Assembly (NCBI GenBank): GCA_963995505.1 | Contig: OZ023181.1 | Span: 7,043,487-7,107,486, forward strand | Length of the DNA stretch: 64,000 nt | From: Hypericum androsaemum | Lineage: Eukaryota; Streptophyta; Magnoliopsida; Malpighiales; Hypericaceae | Direction of reading: 5' to 3' | Shown here: one piece after another, positions 43,781 to 55,585 of the stretch | Layout of the letters: each line of letters opens with the position of its first letter | Position numbering within the stretch: position 1 is the first letter of the stretch | Program-made: the position numbers and the translations under genes | The notes under the pieces: model-generated | Seen by the model: only the letters and a program-made list of their open reading frames with translations | Told to the model about the DNA's origin: nothing | Databases searched by the model: none

Positions 43781-46247
43781 AGCTCAATATTGACATATTT
43801 TGATGAACAATTTAAACTTCTCTCTTTTCTCTATATAATCTCTTTACATTTCGAAGTTCTATTATTTCTATTTGTAATTTATCATTTCACGCATCTATTT
43901 GTAGTTTAATTTATTTTTTTCTAATTTTGTATAATTTTTTTTTCTAATTTTGTATTTTAACTTTTATAATTTTAATTTTGTTACTTTGTTGTAATTTTTT
44001 ACTTCTTATAATCATGCACGCATCATTTGTATATATTCATTATAATTTATATGTAAACATAAAGTGATTACTGATTATAGATAATATGTGGATGTGAGAA
44101 AAATTAATTATTTATTTGGTGAGCGGATTGAATGAGATCACCAATAAATATGTAAAATGATTGAGTGGATTGGGTTGGATTGAATTATATGTTGATGAGA
44201 GAAAAATTAATTATTTATTTGATAAACGATTAGTTTCGATCACCAATAAATTTAATCTTAAATATATTCTTTTAATATCAAATTCATCACTCCGGAGATA
44301 CACAAAAGCGGGGTAAGGAAAGCAATAAATACAGGCCAGAGAAGAAATTGATTAGATTAGTAAAGATAAAAAAGTGCAAAATTAGAAATCAATGATAAAT
44401 AAAGACGGCTCACATCAGTCAGAGATCCAAGACCAATATTAAATCAAAGAGTAGGGACGGTAAAATAATTTTTCAAATAGCAAGAATCCTACTAATAATT
44501 ATGCTTAGTTCAGGAATGCGAGAATAATTTACCCTAAAAACAATAAAATGGAAAAAATTGCAATTGTGGGGGTACAATAGGAAGAAGTGAAGGTCGGAAT
44601 TGCTTTTGTGGCCCGTGTACACGTCTGTTAGGGTTTTGCACCAAAAGCTCAAGTCCTATATAAGCACAGCCGCTGTTTATAATGAGGCCGCTTCAACCTA
44701 AACCCTTATGAGGAGCTATAAACTCTCATATCTGCAAATTATTGGTTTCTCGCTAGCCTAAATAAGTTTCACACTGTGATTCTAAGAAACTAACTGTTTC
44801 GTTTTACCTTCCTTCAATTCTTTTTTCAAATACTTCTTCTTTGTTTGTGTTATTTAGTGTTTGGTTGGTTGGTTGGTTTGTGGGTAGGAAAATGTTGCAA
44901 ACTGTGAGGCCTTCATAATCCCAAATAAGCTAAAGAATACTTTGGTGCTTATTTGATTCATGGGAGGCCCAAATCAAATTCACAAGTGGAAGTTTCGCTG
45001 ATAACACCTTACTTTGATTACATTATAAGGTGTTTTTAGTAACTTCACCATACATTAATCTTCTCTTTGTTGGAAAGTTGTATTTTCTTTTAATTATTTT
45101 TGAGATTGAAGCTATTTCTCTCCTGCTGATAAATTTTGTGCTCGAGGCAAGTTTCCCTTTTTTTCAAAAAATATAAACTACCAAGCACGAGATAAGTTGA
45201 AAGTATAAGATATAATATTCAAATAATTGTATTCTTGATGTAATAAACAAACACTAAACCATTTTGGACTTGATCTTTAAGAGAGGATGTGAACCATTAT
45301 TGTCCAACATCTTAAACTAAAAATAAACAACTATGTATGGGAACAATTCAGACGGGTGGATCAGTTTAGGGTTTGGTTTAGATAGGGTCCCTGAGGACTA
45401 CCCACAAATGAAACCCTAATATATCTTATAGACCCACATGTATATTATTATATAAACATTATTTTCTTCACAATTTAATAGTTTATAATGGGTCCACGAC
45501 ATAAATTTTGGATTGATCTGGGTTTAGGGTTGGATTCGAATCTTGGAATATGGGTTTGGATTCATGAACTCTTACACTGCCACTAAAAACATGCACTCTT
45601 TCATGATCCATGTCCGATTGTTGGAACGAACAAAAAATACCAGTTTTCTATTAAATAATGCATTATGTTTCTAAAACAAAACTTCACGATAGTATGGCAT
45701 ATGCTTTCAAGGGAATGGTGCATCCTCAAAGAGAAATGGTACAACTTTTTATTAAAAAATTGAATATTAAATTGAACTCGATGTTGTCTCTTTTGAGATA
45801 ATGAAGAAATTAACTAAACTAGAAACTTCGGCATATGATCACCAAAAGAGACGGCATTTGGAGCAAAATTTTGATAAAATGAAATGGAGAATTACAAGGA
45901 GCAATCTACACAAGCTAGCTCGGCGGGGGTTCCTTGCATACCGGAAAGGAGACCGCACCATTTTCGTCGAATGAAATGATTCAAGGCTAGTTAATGAGCT
46001 TAACCAATGTTTACAATCCGAATCATGCAGTAGTTGTATGCAGCTAGACAACTGACTTGCCTGCTAACTTTGTACCGGAAGGAGCTGGCCGAACTCTCTC
46101 CTTCGATCAAATATGAACGTATCTCCTACGATCAAAGATTGTCGGACATAGCCGTAACCGGCACAAGCTGGTTGGATATTTGAAACTGTTTCACTTTTTG
46201 TTTGTCAGGAGATTAACACGTCGTTGGTCTCTTTCCAGTTTGATCCA
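43781..46247. other. Intergenic DNA between MITE and NIPA gene end
   Basis: It contains AT-rich DNA, two blocks of a dispersed repeat around GAGAAAAATTAATTATTTAT (44096-44230) and the orphan promoter-like site described separately. The last few hundred bases before 46248 probably include the NIPA 3' UTR. No protein gene is seen. Confidence 0.5.
44611..44663 (+). promoter_or_regulatory. Orphan promoter: telo-box plus TATA box
   Basis: A GGCCCG site II-like motif (44610-44615), a telo-box TTAGGGTTT (44628-44636) and a TATA box TATATAA (44657-44663) occur in that order. Telo-box plus site II is the usual promoter of plant translation-related and snoRNA genes. No ORF follows, but a small hairpin lies at 44707-44730. 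Confidence 0.4.
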
Positions 46248-49200
46248 TCACTTGAAATAGTCTTGCCGCAAAACTGTGATGAAACCAGATGTCGATCCAT
46301 CCTCTTCCTTCTGCTTCCAGAGCTCCCCGTTGCCCTGGATGTACCATGATACTCTCGGGGACAATGGCGTGTAAAGATCTGCATATTAGAGTATGGTACA
46401 TTGCTGTCATTGAAATCACTCGCATAACACTTGGGTAAGTGACCGGAGAGTCATTAAAATATATTTTCTTGCAAAATGTGAATGTTAAGTGACAGAAGAT
46501 ACATGACACAAACCATATGCTAAACTAAGATTGTTTTGAACGGATTGCTGAAAAATAACCGCGAGAAAACATCGTTAGTCGGAGCTTCGGGATAATCTGA
46601 ATGGCCAAAGTCCAGAATATATGAAACTAAAACATCTCAAGGGATATCACAGAGCGAAAAACAGCTTAAGTCAAATCATACACCACTATCTTGATTCTTG
46701 TTCCAAAAAATAAATCATACAACACTATTGTAAAGTTCGGCAGGGAAACATAGAAATCCTCTACAAAAATGCACTAGGATCTCGGAGATGGGAGATCCCC
46801 GGTAAGGCCTTTCCCAGATGCAAGTAAAAAGCCCTCATCTTAACTCATACTTGAAGGGAGAACTTGTAATTTCAAAGCTATCTAGGTGATTATGAGTTCA
46901 TCAGCAGACTAGAAGAAATTAAAAACTCTATTTACAGGCCCTTCGATTCTTTTGGATGTCAGCAAAGTAGGGAGCTTGTTCACAATCTACCTTCTTTACT
47001 TTGAAGGTTCACATTCTATATGATTATGGAGGGTTCAGAGCACAAAGTTCACAATATCCAGCTAGAAGAAAAGAATACTGTTACATAAGTTCCAAGCTGG
47101 TCCATTCAGTTTGAAAAATTAGCAAGTTTGCACTCTGCAACAACTTTTCAAGGAACATTCATGATTAAAAAAAAGCAACTTTTCAAGGAGCATTTGCAAT
47201 TGGATTCCTTTTTTACTCCTTTTTCTCAGCAAGAAAATGATCTCTACAAAAAGAAAAAAAAACATTTGTGTTTTCTGTCCTGCGTGCAACTCAAGACATC
47301 TCTTAAGTGACTAGACAGTACAACATTTACTGCTTCATGCCTTGGCATGAAATGACACCACAAAGCAGGAGAATAGCACAACCAAATCAAAACCAAAGTT
47401 ACAGGTATACTATCAAAAGCAAGATTTGGCGGTAAAAGTTGATCCTTCGGTTATTTAAATCTTCATCTGGTGGTTTGATATAAAAGTAAAAAACTACTTC
47501 ATCTAGCTGCTGAAAATGGTCAAGGAAAGCACAAACTTTTAACTCATCTCAGAGCACCTCTAAGCAATTGTTGAAACTTATAATTGTGCCGCGTCTCAGT
47601 TGATAATTAGAGCGGAATTTTATGATATATAAGATGAAAATGCCTTACCAGTTATAAATGGTGGGTCTGGCTCTCTCGTACTATGCAATACAGCAGTCCC
47701 AGACAGCACCGTTATAAACCCACATAGCTCGGAAGCTATAGTGCTTACACTTTGCCCTGAATAGTCCTATAGCAAATGCAATATCATTATGCATCATATA
47801 TGCAACATGCACACACCAACCCACCCATCCCTCACACACCCTTTTACTCTCTCTGTCATACCTTGAACATTATCGCACTAGCCAACATCGTAAAAGACGT
47901 GAACATAGCATAATATATCGGAGAAACAAGAGCTGTATTAAATATATCCAATGCCTGCAGTAAAGCACGAAAAAACATTATGTCATATGGTAACAAGACA
48001 ATAGGAAGAGCAAATCATTTATTCTTCAAACAGTTAGTATGAGACAGCAAAACAAATGAAAATCATAACCACACTAAATTGGTTTCTATTGAGACCTGCA
48101 GATTTTGGGAAAGAGCAAATCCTTTATTCTTGTCAGACTCCTGACTTCTGATTCGAAAATCTCTAGCTCTACCGTTGAAATGAAAGAAGAGAGATTAATG
48201 ACATAATGTGAACTTCCATTACATGGCTATTGAAGTTTAATCAAGAAGGTGGTTCAGTAATGCTGGTTTTAAACTTTTTATGGAAGGGTAATTTAAACTG
48301 ACACTGAGAATTTGTGCTCGTGATATCGGAAGCAAACATTCTTCAGAAACTAACCACAAGAAAAGTTGACACAATAATTCTGAACAACTGTATGAAACCA
48401 AAGAACTTGTTTGGTGCATGTTGAAGTAACAAACCATGTTTAGGTAATTTAACTGGGTGATGATACAGGTAACTGCAACCATTGCAAATATCCAAGTCTG
48501 GATATATATCGCTTGGTTTTCACCCTCCAATGTCAGTTCTATGGCAATGCCAATAGCTTTTATACTCATAACCTGCAAGAACGGTAAGAACCTGATTATA
48601 TTTCCTTTCAGAAGACAATCCATAACCATCAAATTATTGAGGTTGCTAGCGCATAAGGAGATTGCACATCTTTATCTTAGAAATGATAGAAATTTATCAC
48701 TCCAAAAGCATGCAACTTGCCGTCAGTGATCCAATTGTTGAGCATATTCCCATGTATATCATAATATTTGTTTGGCCATAGCGAGGTGCAGCATACAAAA
48801 TCAGAACCAGCGCTACAGCTACAACGGATGCTGTATACAAAAGAAATGCTGAGGAAAGAAATCATCATAACTTGTTAGTTTGGGGCAAGGAAAGAACAAT
48901 ATGATCAAAATAAGCACGGGAGCAAATTAGATCGGATCATACCAGGTTGTGTTGCTAGATCCCATATTTCTTCAACAGAAGTTAATGACTTCTCCGCAGG
49001 TGCATGCAGCACAATGATCGTAGAACCAACGATACACAGCAGACAACCTAGCATGCCCATCTTTTGCAATTTCTCATTCAGCACAAAGTGGGCTAGCACG
49101 GCACTAAATGCATTTAAATAAAATCAGACTGAGTAGGAGACCGAAAGCACATCCTAACCGAGCAAGCAAGAACTGGTACCGTACCTAACAATTATACTCA

Positions 49201-49639
49201 ATGCACCAAGCGGCGTGACAAGAACAGTAGGAGCATAAACATAAGCCACGAAATTCGCAATCTCTCCAACTATCACTGAAACACAAACCACACAAACGGC
49301 AACCGAATCAGATCAGGAAAAGGGTTCGCAGCGAAATGAACAAAACCGAGCTCAACCACCAAGCAAAGTAGAGCTTACTAGTGACCATGCCAACCCACCA
49401 TAGCGGCTCCAACAAGTACCTATACCCACCAACGCCTGCCATAGAAAAAAAAGCACCAATCTTTACAACTGAAACAAACAAGCTGAAAAGGCAAAAACCC
49501 GAATCCGAAAAAACTCACTGGCGCGGGGCCCATCATTGCTGGCTTTTCGAAGACCCTTTTTCTTGATGATGAAGCTGGAGCCGATGAAGGCACTAGACAC
49601 CACCGCCAAGATGAACCCTACCAAATTGCTCGAGTACAT
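46248..49639 (-). CDS. NIPA: NIPA-type magnesium transporter, 9 exons, 345 aa
   Basis: Exons: 49639-49519, 49435-49379, 49275-49185, 49103-48943, 48848-48721, 48572-48435, 47954-47862, 47766-47649 and 46378-46248. The protein is a DUF803/NIPA family membrane protein, thought to carry Mg2+ across plasma or endosomal membranes. It has the family opening MYSSNLVGFILAVVSSAFIG, then SSFIIKKKGL, PLWWVGMVTMIVGEIANF, VTPLGALSII, LGCLLCIVGSTIIVLHAP, a SVEEIWDLATQPG loop, VMSIKAIGIAIELTLEG, TQLNYLNMALDIFNTALVSP, YYAMFTSFTMLASAIMFKD and CGFITVLSGTAVLHSTRE. About nine membrane segments are visible. Phases join throughout. The intron after exon 5 starts with GC instead of GT (48720-48719). The last intron is the longest, about 1.3 kb. 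Confidence 0.93.
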
Positions 49640-50049
49640 CTATATTCCTACACGCCCTCTCGCATTCCTCCCTCCCTCCAATTCCACGAATACCAACAAA
49701 AAACGAATTCCCTCCCGTCGGTACCCAGAAGCCCAAATCAAAAAAAAAAAAAGAGAGGAGGGGCGGGCCTTTCCTAACGAATTCCCTCCCGTGTGGAAGC
49801 AAAGTTCGACTCCTCCTTCGATACTTGGTCGGATTTGGTTACTCTGACGTTGACTTGTCTTATTCTCCTCCGATTGGTGGTTGGGTTTCTGTTGGTCTCG
49901 GTAGTAGAGTGTTGTTAAATTGCGTGGGGGATGAGAGAAGAAGAAGAAGACGAAGGTCATTAAATTTTGTTGTTTTTGAGAGACGAAACTTCTCCCACCT
50001 GCCGGTCCTCCTCCAACTTCAACCCCACTGTTTCTTCTCTTTCTTTAGT
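49640..50049. other. 5' UTR and promoter region of the NIPA gene
   Basis: A purine/pyrimidine-rich 5' leader (GAAG-type repeats near 49934) and an oligo-A run near 49739 are present. No TATA box is obvious. Small ORFs here are not convincing. Confidence 0.4.
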
Positions 50050-50377
50050 TTTAGAAAAATGCACTTTAGTACCTTATAGTATCACGATTTTCCGAATCAG
50101 TCCCTATGATTTAAACTTCGAATTCCGTCTCTGTGGTTTGTGAGATTTTATCACTTATCAGTCCCGGGCAGCTACCTGGACATATGGCAGTCAACGTAAT
50201 ATGATTTCTTTTCGAAACGATGATGTAGATTGGGTGACATGGCGATTGACGTGAACAACGTAAGTTACCAAAGAGTCCAACATCATGAAGGAAATTGTTT
50301 TGCATTTCGTCTTCTGTTTGAAGTTGTGAATGTTTTATTTGAAGGTCATACATGGTCTGAAGTTGTGAATATTTTAT

Positions 50378-52540
50378 TTGAAGGTATTGGATCACATAAA
50401 ATTTAGAGAAAGCAATAGTTTTGCAACTCCAATTGGCGATATGAAGTTTGAGGTTGATTGTTATGGAAGTTTGATCGTCATTGATATTAATACCAAGACG
50501 TGTACATGTTGGATGTGGAAGCTTATGTGCATTCCCTTCAGCATGCGATTGTTGCCATTTATGAATGTCACCTACAACTAGAGGCATTTGTTGATGTTTG
50601 CTATTCACGCCAAACATACATGGCAGTTTTGTTGGGAGTAGTTTTTTACGCCCCTCTTGCAATAAAGAATAAGTACGAGATTGTCGTCCCACGAGGACTA
50701 AGTTCTAGGCCACAAATACGACTCGACAACTAGTTTAGGACTACAAGTAAATGATATGTCAATTCCAAACACGAGTTCGTTACTACAATGACTAAATTAT
50801 AACAAGATTTAAACAATAAATAACTAGTTTAGGACTACAAGTAAATGATATGTCAATTCCAAACACGAATTTGTTACTACAATGACTAAATTATAAGAAG
50901 ATTTAAACAATAAAGGAAAGAGTGGGCTTGGTACCGATGACACCTAAATAACCAAATGGCTTATGGAGTTCATTAAGTTCGTGTTATGGTCCGAGTTAAA
51001 GCAACTAATTAACGCTCTTGCGATTAATTAGTCTAAATTGATTATTAATTAAGTTTAGTTGAATTAATTATACTCCCGCGACTAATTAGCTACCTAATCT
51101 AACTAATTACCAATTATAACAATCACTCTATGGACAACTAACTACCTAATGAGATTCCTCATCAATAGGCAACTAGTTAACTAGTTAAATAGTCCATTAA
51201 TCCTAACTCCTCTCAGCGATTAGAATTAATTGAGTTCATAATCAAGGTGATCAAGCAAGATTAAGTATTAAACTCATTAACTAGTTCACAACCCTTAACA
51301 TTTTAACCCCACTAAATCATAGGCTAAGTAGATGCCATCAAGGCACCTAACCCACAAATCAACTACTCACACATATTCCTCAAATAACACAAATTATCCA
51401 TTGAACAATATAAATAAAACATGGACATAAAGATAGAGTTTAAGAAAGCTCATTGAGTCTTCAAGAGCTCCCTCCTAGCTCCTTCTTCAAGTTCCTTCCA
51501 AGCTTCTCTAAAAGCCTCCTCTCTAAGCTCTCTCAATTTCTCTCTACACTTACTCTCCAATCTCTCTACAATAGTGAACCAAGTTTTCTCTACAAGCTTC
51601 TCCCATGATGAGCCAACATCCTTTTCTAAAAGAGAGAGGGAGTTAATGGAGTGAATAATGGTTAGTGGAGAGCATGAGTAAGGGTGGTGGAGTAGGTAAT
51701 GGAGTAGTGGAGTGGAGTTGGTGAGTTAGGTGATGGAATGCCAGCTATGAAAAGTCATGGGCAAACCCGGAATGGGCCCGAAATGGGCCATAAATTTCGG
51801 CCCATTTCATCTAGGCAAGTTCTCAGTTTTAACACTTGAATTTGGACGCATTTTTCACCCTCTTGAACTCCGAATTTGAAGATAACCATTACAGACAAAG
51901 TTTTAGCCACGGATGTCTTCTTTCTAGAACTGCCTCACTCGTCTCTATTGGACTTTGTATGCGAAAGTTATCTTCATTTGAGTCGCTCAAGGTCAGTCTA
52001 CCCAATGTCATCGCGGTTGCGATCGTGCACCATTCTTCACAGCTGATCCAATCGCCTAAAACACGCTCCAAGGTGCACCAAAATCCTCCTCGAATCTCTG
52101 CAAAGTCTCCTAGCAATAAACACGAATAAAATGTAATAAAAATTACAAGAACTACACTAAAATATTCAAAGCACGATATATAACAATACAACGATACATA
52201 ACATACAAAAATACTAAAAATAATAGAAAATCGACACTAAAATATACATAGATGATAGAGTGTTTCCACACTCATCAAGTTTACAGCCACTATGTTGCAC
52301 CACTTCCAAGTCAAGATGAGTGATAGGTGTTAGAAAATTCAGATTTATAACCACTATTAATTAGGAAGTCAGCTGGCCGACCAAAGAAGAAGAGAAGAAG
52401 GGTGGTCTTTGAACCTCAATCTCAAAACAAAGTGTCTTGTATTGGAGAAAAATTGTGGTATGGCGATTGCAAGAAGACAAGCCACAACAGCCGAAGCAGC
52501 AAGGCTGTCCGTACGGGTGAGACATCGTGGCAAAGGAGAC
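50378..52540 (+). pseudogene. C-terminal part of a Mutator-like transposase, split by a solo LTR
   Basis: Before the LTR, 50378-50629 encodes the SWIM zinc-finger end of a MuDR-type transposase: FEVDCYGSLIVIDINTKTCT followed by CWMWKL, then in another frame HAIVAIYECHLQLEAFVDVC and TYMAV. After the LTR the frame picks up directly (YSHYVAPLPSQDEW) from 52283, the usual block after SWIM. Further on, about 52370-52530, come an AT-hook-like GRPKKKRR and a decayed zinc knuckle (GDCKKTSHNS), the normal C-terminus. The DDE core is missing upstream. A 30-bp direct repeat lies at 50317-50346 and 50356-50385. It is a dead copy. Confidence 0.72.
50630..52277 (-). repeat. Solo LTR of an Athila-like element, 1648 bp
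   Basis: It is bordered by a perfect 5-bp target duplication AGTTT (50625-50629 and 52278-52282) and bounded TG...CA. Its ends and body match the LTR at 6406-7890 with clear divergence: GTCGTCCCAC-AGGACTAAGTTCTAGGCC near one end and GTGTTTCCACACTCATCA at the other. Two 94-bp tandem copies begin at 50731 and 50825. No internal sequence remains, so it arose by LTR-LTR recombination. Confidence 0.92.
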
Positions 52541-53096
52541 TACGAATTTAGTTGAAAAAGAAATCACAAAACTCTCACAATTTGGAAACTTATGGAGCTT
52601 CATCGAGTAAAAATCAAGGTAATATTTAGTAATGATATAGCTAATTACATAGCAATCACAGCTGGTTATGAGCTAAATTGATGATTTTTATATGGTCTTT
52701 TTAGATAAAAGGGAGAAAATCAACATTGGAAAGTCTGTAACCGAAAAACACAGAAGGCTGAAGAATCGGAACTACGGTAGACTATGGCAAACCATATTAA
52801 ACATGGTTAAAATCAGAGCTATGATCCAACATTGGTATAGTTTTAGTAGACTATTAAACAATTGAAGCTATGATCCAAAATTTTATATATCTATGCTAGC
52901 TTGTTATGAGCTAATACTTGGATCATATAGTAGACTTTTATATGATTATCGAACTTCATCCATGTTGTCGAATTTTTTATTCACTGCTTATGCCTTCAAA
53001 GTTTATGATTTATCCGAATATAATCCAACAAAATGCTTCAAAGTTGATATTAAACAAGTCATATTGCAAATGCTTCATCGTAAACAAAAAACAAAA
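52541..53096. other. Intergenic DNA, no gene seen
   Basis: Short duplicated phrases (AGCTATGATCCAA near 52816 and 52866) occur. Nothing else is recognised. Confidence 0.5.
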
Positions 53097-53645
53097 TTAA
53101 AGAAGCCACATTACAAAAACACTAACTAAAATCACAAGTATGACAATACGATATTTCTTGCACTTCTTCTCGCTCTTCAACAATTCTATCTCAATAGCAC
53201 AAGCATCCTCCTTCACCTTTCTTAGCTGAGCTTCTAAATCAACTACTTTGGAAGAGAAGGCCAATGCAAGAAAAAAATTTCGCTTAATGGACTTCGTGAA
53301 AGATGGCAACAACTCCATTTCCCGTATGCAAGTCAGTGGATCATACCACATGAACAAATTACACATCTTTTGATCACACTCAATGTATCGACCACAACCA
53401 AAAAATTGTCTTCCAATATTTTTATCTAATTTTGCCTTTTGCAAAGTCGATCGAATACCACTATCACAAAACCTCACCTTTGACTTTTGGCTCTCGATTA
53501 ACAAAAATGAATAACTACTACTCATATATCCACTTTTAGCTCTTCGTGGAGATTGGTCCATGAGCTGGGTCGAGGAGAAGTGAGCTGGTGTTCTATGCCT
53601 TTCCCTGAGCTTGGTCGAGGAGACATGAGCTAGTTCTGGTTCCAT
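53097..53645 (-). CDS. GRF-type zinc-finger protein with coiled coil and C-terminal membrane anchor, 182 aa
   Basis: The ORF has a basic, low-complexity N-terminus, then a GRF-like finger: QKSKVRFCDSGIRS, DKNIGRQFFGCGRYIE, KMCNLFMWYDP. The second of the four expected ligands is changed (CDSG instead of CxCG), so metal binding is doubtful. A coiled-coil segment (VVDLEAQLRKVKEDACAIEI) follows, and the protein ends with a hydrophobic anchor (IVILVILVSVFVMWLL). Such proteins are common in plant genomes, often many-copied and linked with transposons. The ORF faces the MULE remnant at 50378-52540 in convergent orientation, as mudrB faces mudrA in MuDR. A shorter relative is at 11205-11522 near another MULE. 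Its N-terminal 40 residues overlap a degenerate GAGCTGG repeat and may not be original. Confidence 0.55.
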   Translation of the reverse strand: MEPELAHVSSTKLRERHRTPAHFSSTQLMDQSPRRAKSGYMSSSYSFLLIESQKSKVRFCDSGIRSTLQKAKLDKNIGRQFFGCGRYIECDQKMCNLFMWYDPLTCIREMELLPSFTKSIKRNFFLALAFSSKVVDLEAQLRKVKEDACAIEIELLKSEKKCKKYRIVILVILVSVFVMWLL

Positions 53646-53684
53646 GAGCTGGTTCCCTGAGCATTGTAGCTGAGCTTTGCCATT

Positions 53685-53786
53685 GAGTTGAGCGGTCGCA
53701 GTGTTAGTCTGTCGCTCAGAGTTGAGCGGTCGCAGCGTTAGTCTGTCGCTCAGAGTTGAGCGGTCGCAGCATTAGTCTGTCGCTTA
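53685..53786. repeat. 34-bp minisatellite, three copies
   Basis: Three tandem copies start at 53685, 53719 and 53753, each containing GAGTTGAGCGGTCGCAG and TTAGTCTGTCGCT, with only a few base differences. A looser repeat around GAGCTGGTTCC/GAGCTTGGTCGAGGAG lies just left (about 53560-53665). Confidence 0.85.
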
Positions 53787-54122
53787 GGGCTAGCTTGCAC
53801 GGGCAACAGTCGAGGGAGGAAGAAAGGGATAAAGAAGAAGGGGAACTATGGATGAGGGTGGAGCTGTGTCGATGGTATGGTTGTGAGAAGAAGAAAGATA
53901 TTGTTTTGGTGGGTTAGAGTTGTATAAAAAAATATGGATTTTTGAATATAAAATTAGGGTTTTTAAACAATTATCAACTTTATCAGTGATTGTTTTGGTA
54001 TTTTGGCTACATGTCATGTCATCTTTACAAGTATGATGGAAAAGCTAATGTGGCGTGACACGTCGTTACAAAAATAATGTTGTTTCAACGGGAATGATCT
54101 GGGTAATGCATGTGGCTCTAAG
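53787..54122. other. Intergenic DNA, no gene seen
   Basis: Nothing recognised apart from the left flank of the hAT element. Confidence 0.5.
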
Positions 54123-54319
54123 TAGGAATGTCAAAAATATCTATACGTTGTAGGTTGGACCCTACTCTTATGCCATGGATATAAGGCATGTGTCCACTTT
54201 TAGTGGTAAGGCCTAGGGTAGGGTATGCATCTTATTTTAAACCTTACTTTAAACTCTGCTCTACCATTTTATTCATAATATATAATGACTTCAAATTTGA
54301 GATGCTTATTTTTTTTATA

Positions 54320-55585
54320 GGAATAAAAGTCAAATAAGTCTCTCTACTTGCTCAAAAAGGTTCACATAAACTCCTGTACTTGAAAATGGCTCATATAAGT
54401 CCCTGTGCTTTTTTTAATGAGTCAAATAACACCTCGAGAATATTTTTTCGATCATCGGCGACACATCGTCAGCTGACGTGGTGTTCTTGCCATCTTAAAA
54501 ATACCACATCATCTTTAAGTTATTTAAAAATTAAAAAATACAAAATTCCTTCAACCCATCATTCCATTCCTAAGCTTGGTTAGATTACTTGAAAAGAAAA
54601 TATCTCACCTTCACTGACATCCACCTCGTAGACTTCCACATCATCAACAACCTCAATGGATTGTTTGGAAACAAGGAAAATAACAGCACTTTCCCATCTG
54701 ACTCCACCATGAATTCCCAAAAATACTTGGACTTGACGAAAGGAATGGCGTTATCTTAAGCACAAAAGTAAAAGGAGAATCGGCCTCTTCGACAACCGTA
54801 AGAGTTCCTTGCAAGCCGAGGACATATAACCTGCCATGAAATCCAATTCCATTGGCAATGCAAAAGAAATGAGATGCCTCTGATGGGTCATGTCAATTCG
54901 GGTCAACAGTGTCACAGTCTAATTTCTTCCCGATCATACGGAATCCCATTATGCCATGGCATGCTGCAGAAATAAAATGGTAGTGGGTCTCCTGTGTTGC
55001 CATTCCAACCCAAACTATAGGTTTTTTTTTTATCCAACTACCTTTTGCCAAAGACCACAAAATTGATCAATTGACGACGAAGTGTCCCCGCGGGTATTCA
55101 ACGAGTAGACAAGCCAAGACTGGACATACCAACCCACCTTCTGAATTTTTGGATGGAATGAGGTCGATGAATACGTTGGAATTGGCTTTGACTCTAGTGG
55201 GTGATCTGAGATTTCAAGCCATGGAAGAGGATGTGAACCAGTTGAGGAACTTAAACACATGCAGTTCCCATTTCTGGATCTCCATGACTTGGTCACACCT
55301 GTGCAGTTCCCTTTTCAAGTAATCTATCCAAGCTTAAGAATGGAATGATAGGTTCAAAGAATTTGTATATTTTTAATGTTAAATAATTTAAAAATGATGT
55401 GGTATTTTTAAGATGACAAAGATACCACGTTAGTTGATGACGTGTCATGGGTGATTGGAAAAATACTCTCGGGGTGTTATTTGACCTATTTAGAGATGTA
55501 CATAGACTTATATGAGCTATTTCCAAGTACAACGGCTTATGTGAACCTTTTGAGCAAGTAGAAGGGCTTATTTGGCTTTTATTCC
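54320..55585. mobile_element. Pack-MULE-like element with about 275-bp terminal inverted repeats
   Basis: Inverted arms at 54320-54596 and 55311-55585 start GGAATAAAAGTCAAATAAG / GGAATAAAAGCCAAATAAG and stay similar to CTTGAAAAG. Nine-base flanks TTTTTTATA and TTTTGTATA agree at eight positions, the Mutator target size. The 714-bp interior is not transposase but resembles a plant F-box gene, so this looks like gene capture. Confidence 0.72.
54600..55296 (-). pseudogene. Captured fragment of an F-box/DUF295 (KIB-type) gene
   Basis: On the minus strand, pieces in several frames follow the order of F-box DUF295 proteins. Near 55290-55220 is a KSWRSR...GSHPLPWLEIS block like the end of the F-box and the PLPWL motif. 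Near 54860-54770 is FHGRLYVLGLQGTLTVVEEA. Near 54720-54610 is VESDGKVLL, then EVYEVDVSE in a shifted frame, as in the DUF295 beta-propeller tail. Stops and frameshifts prevent a product. It lies wholly between the inverted arms of the Mutator-like element. Recognition is by motif only. Confidence 0.5.
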
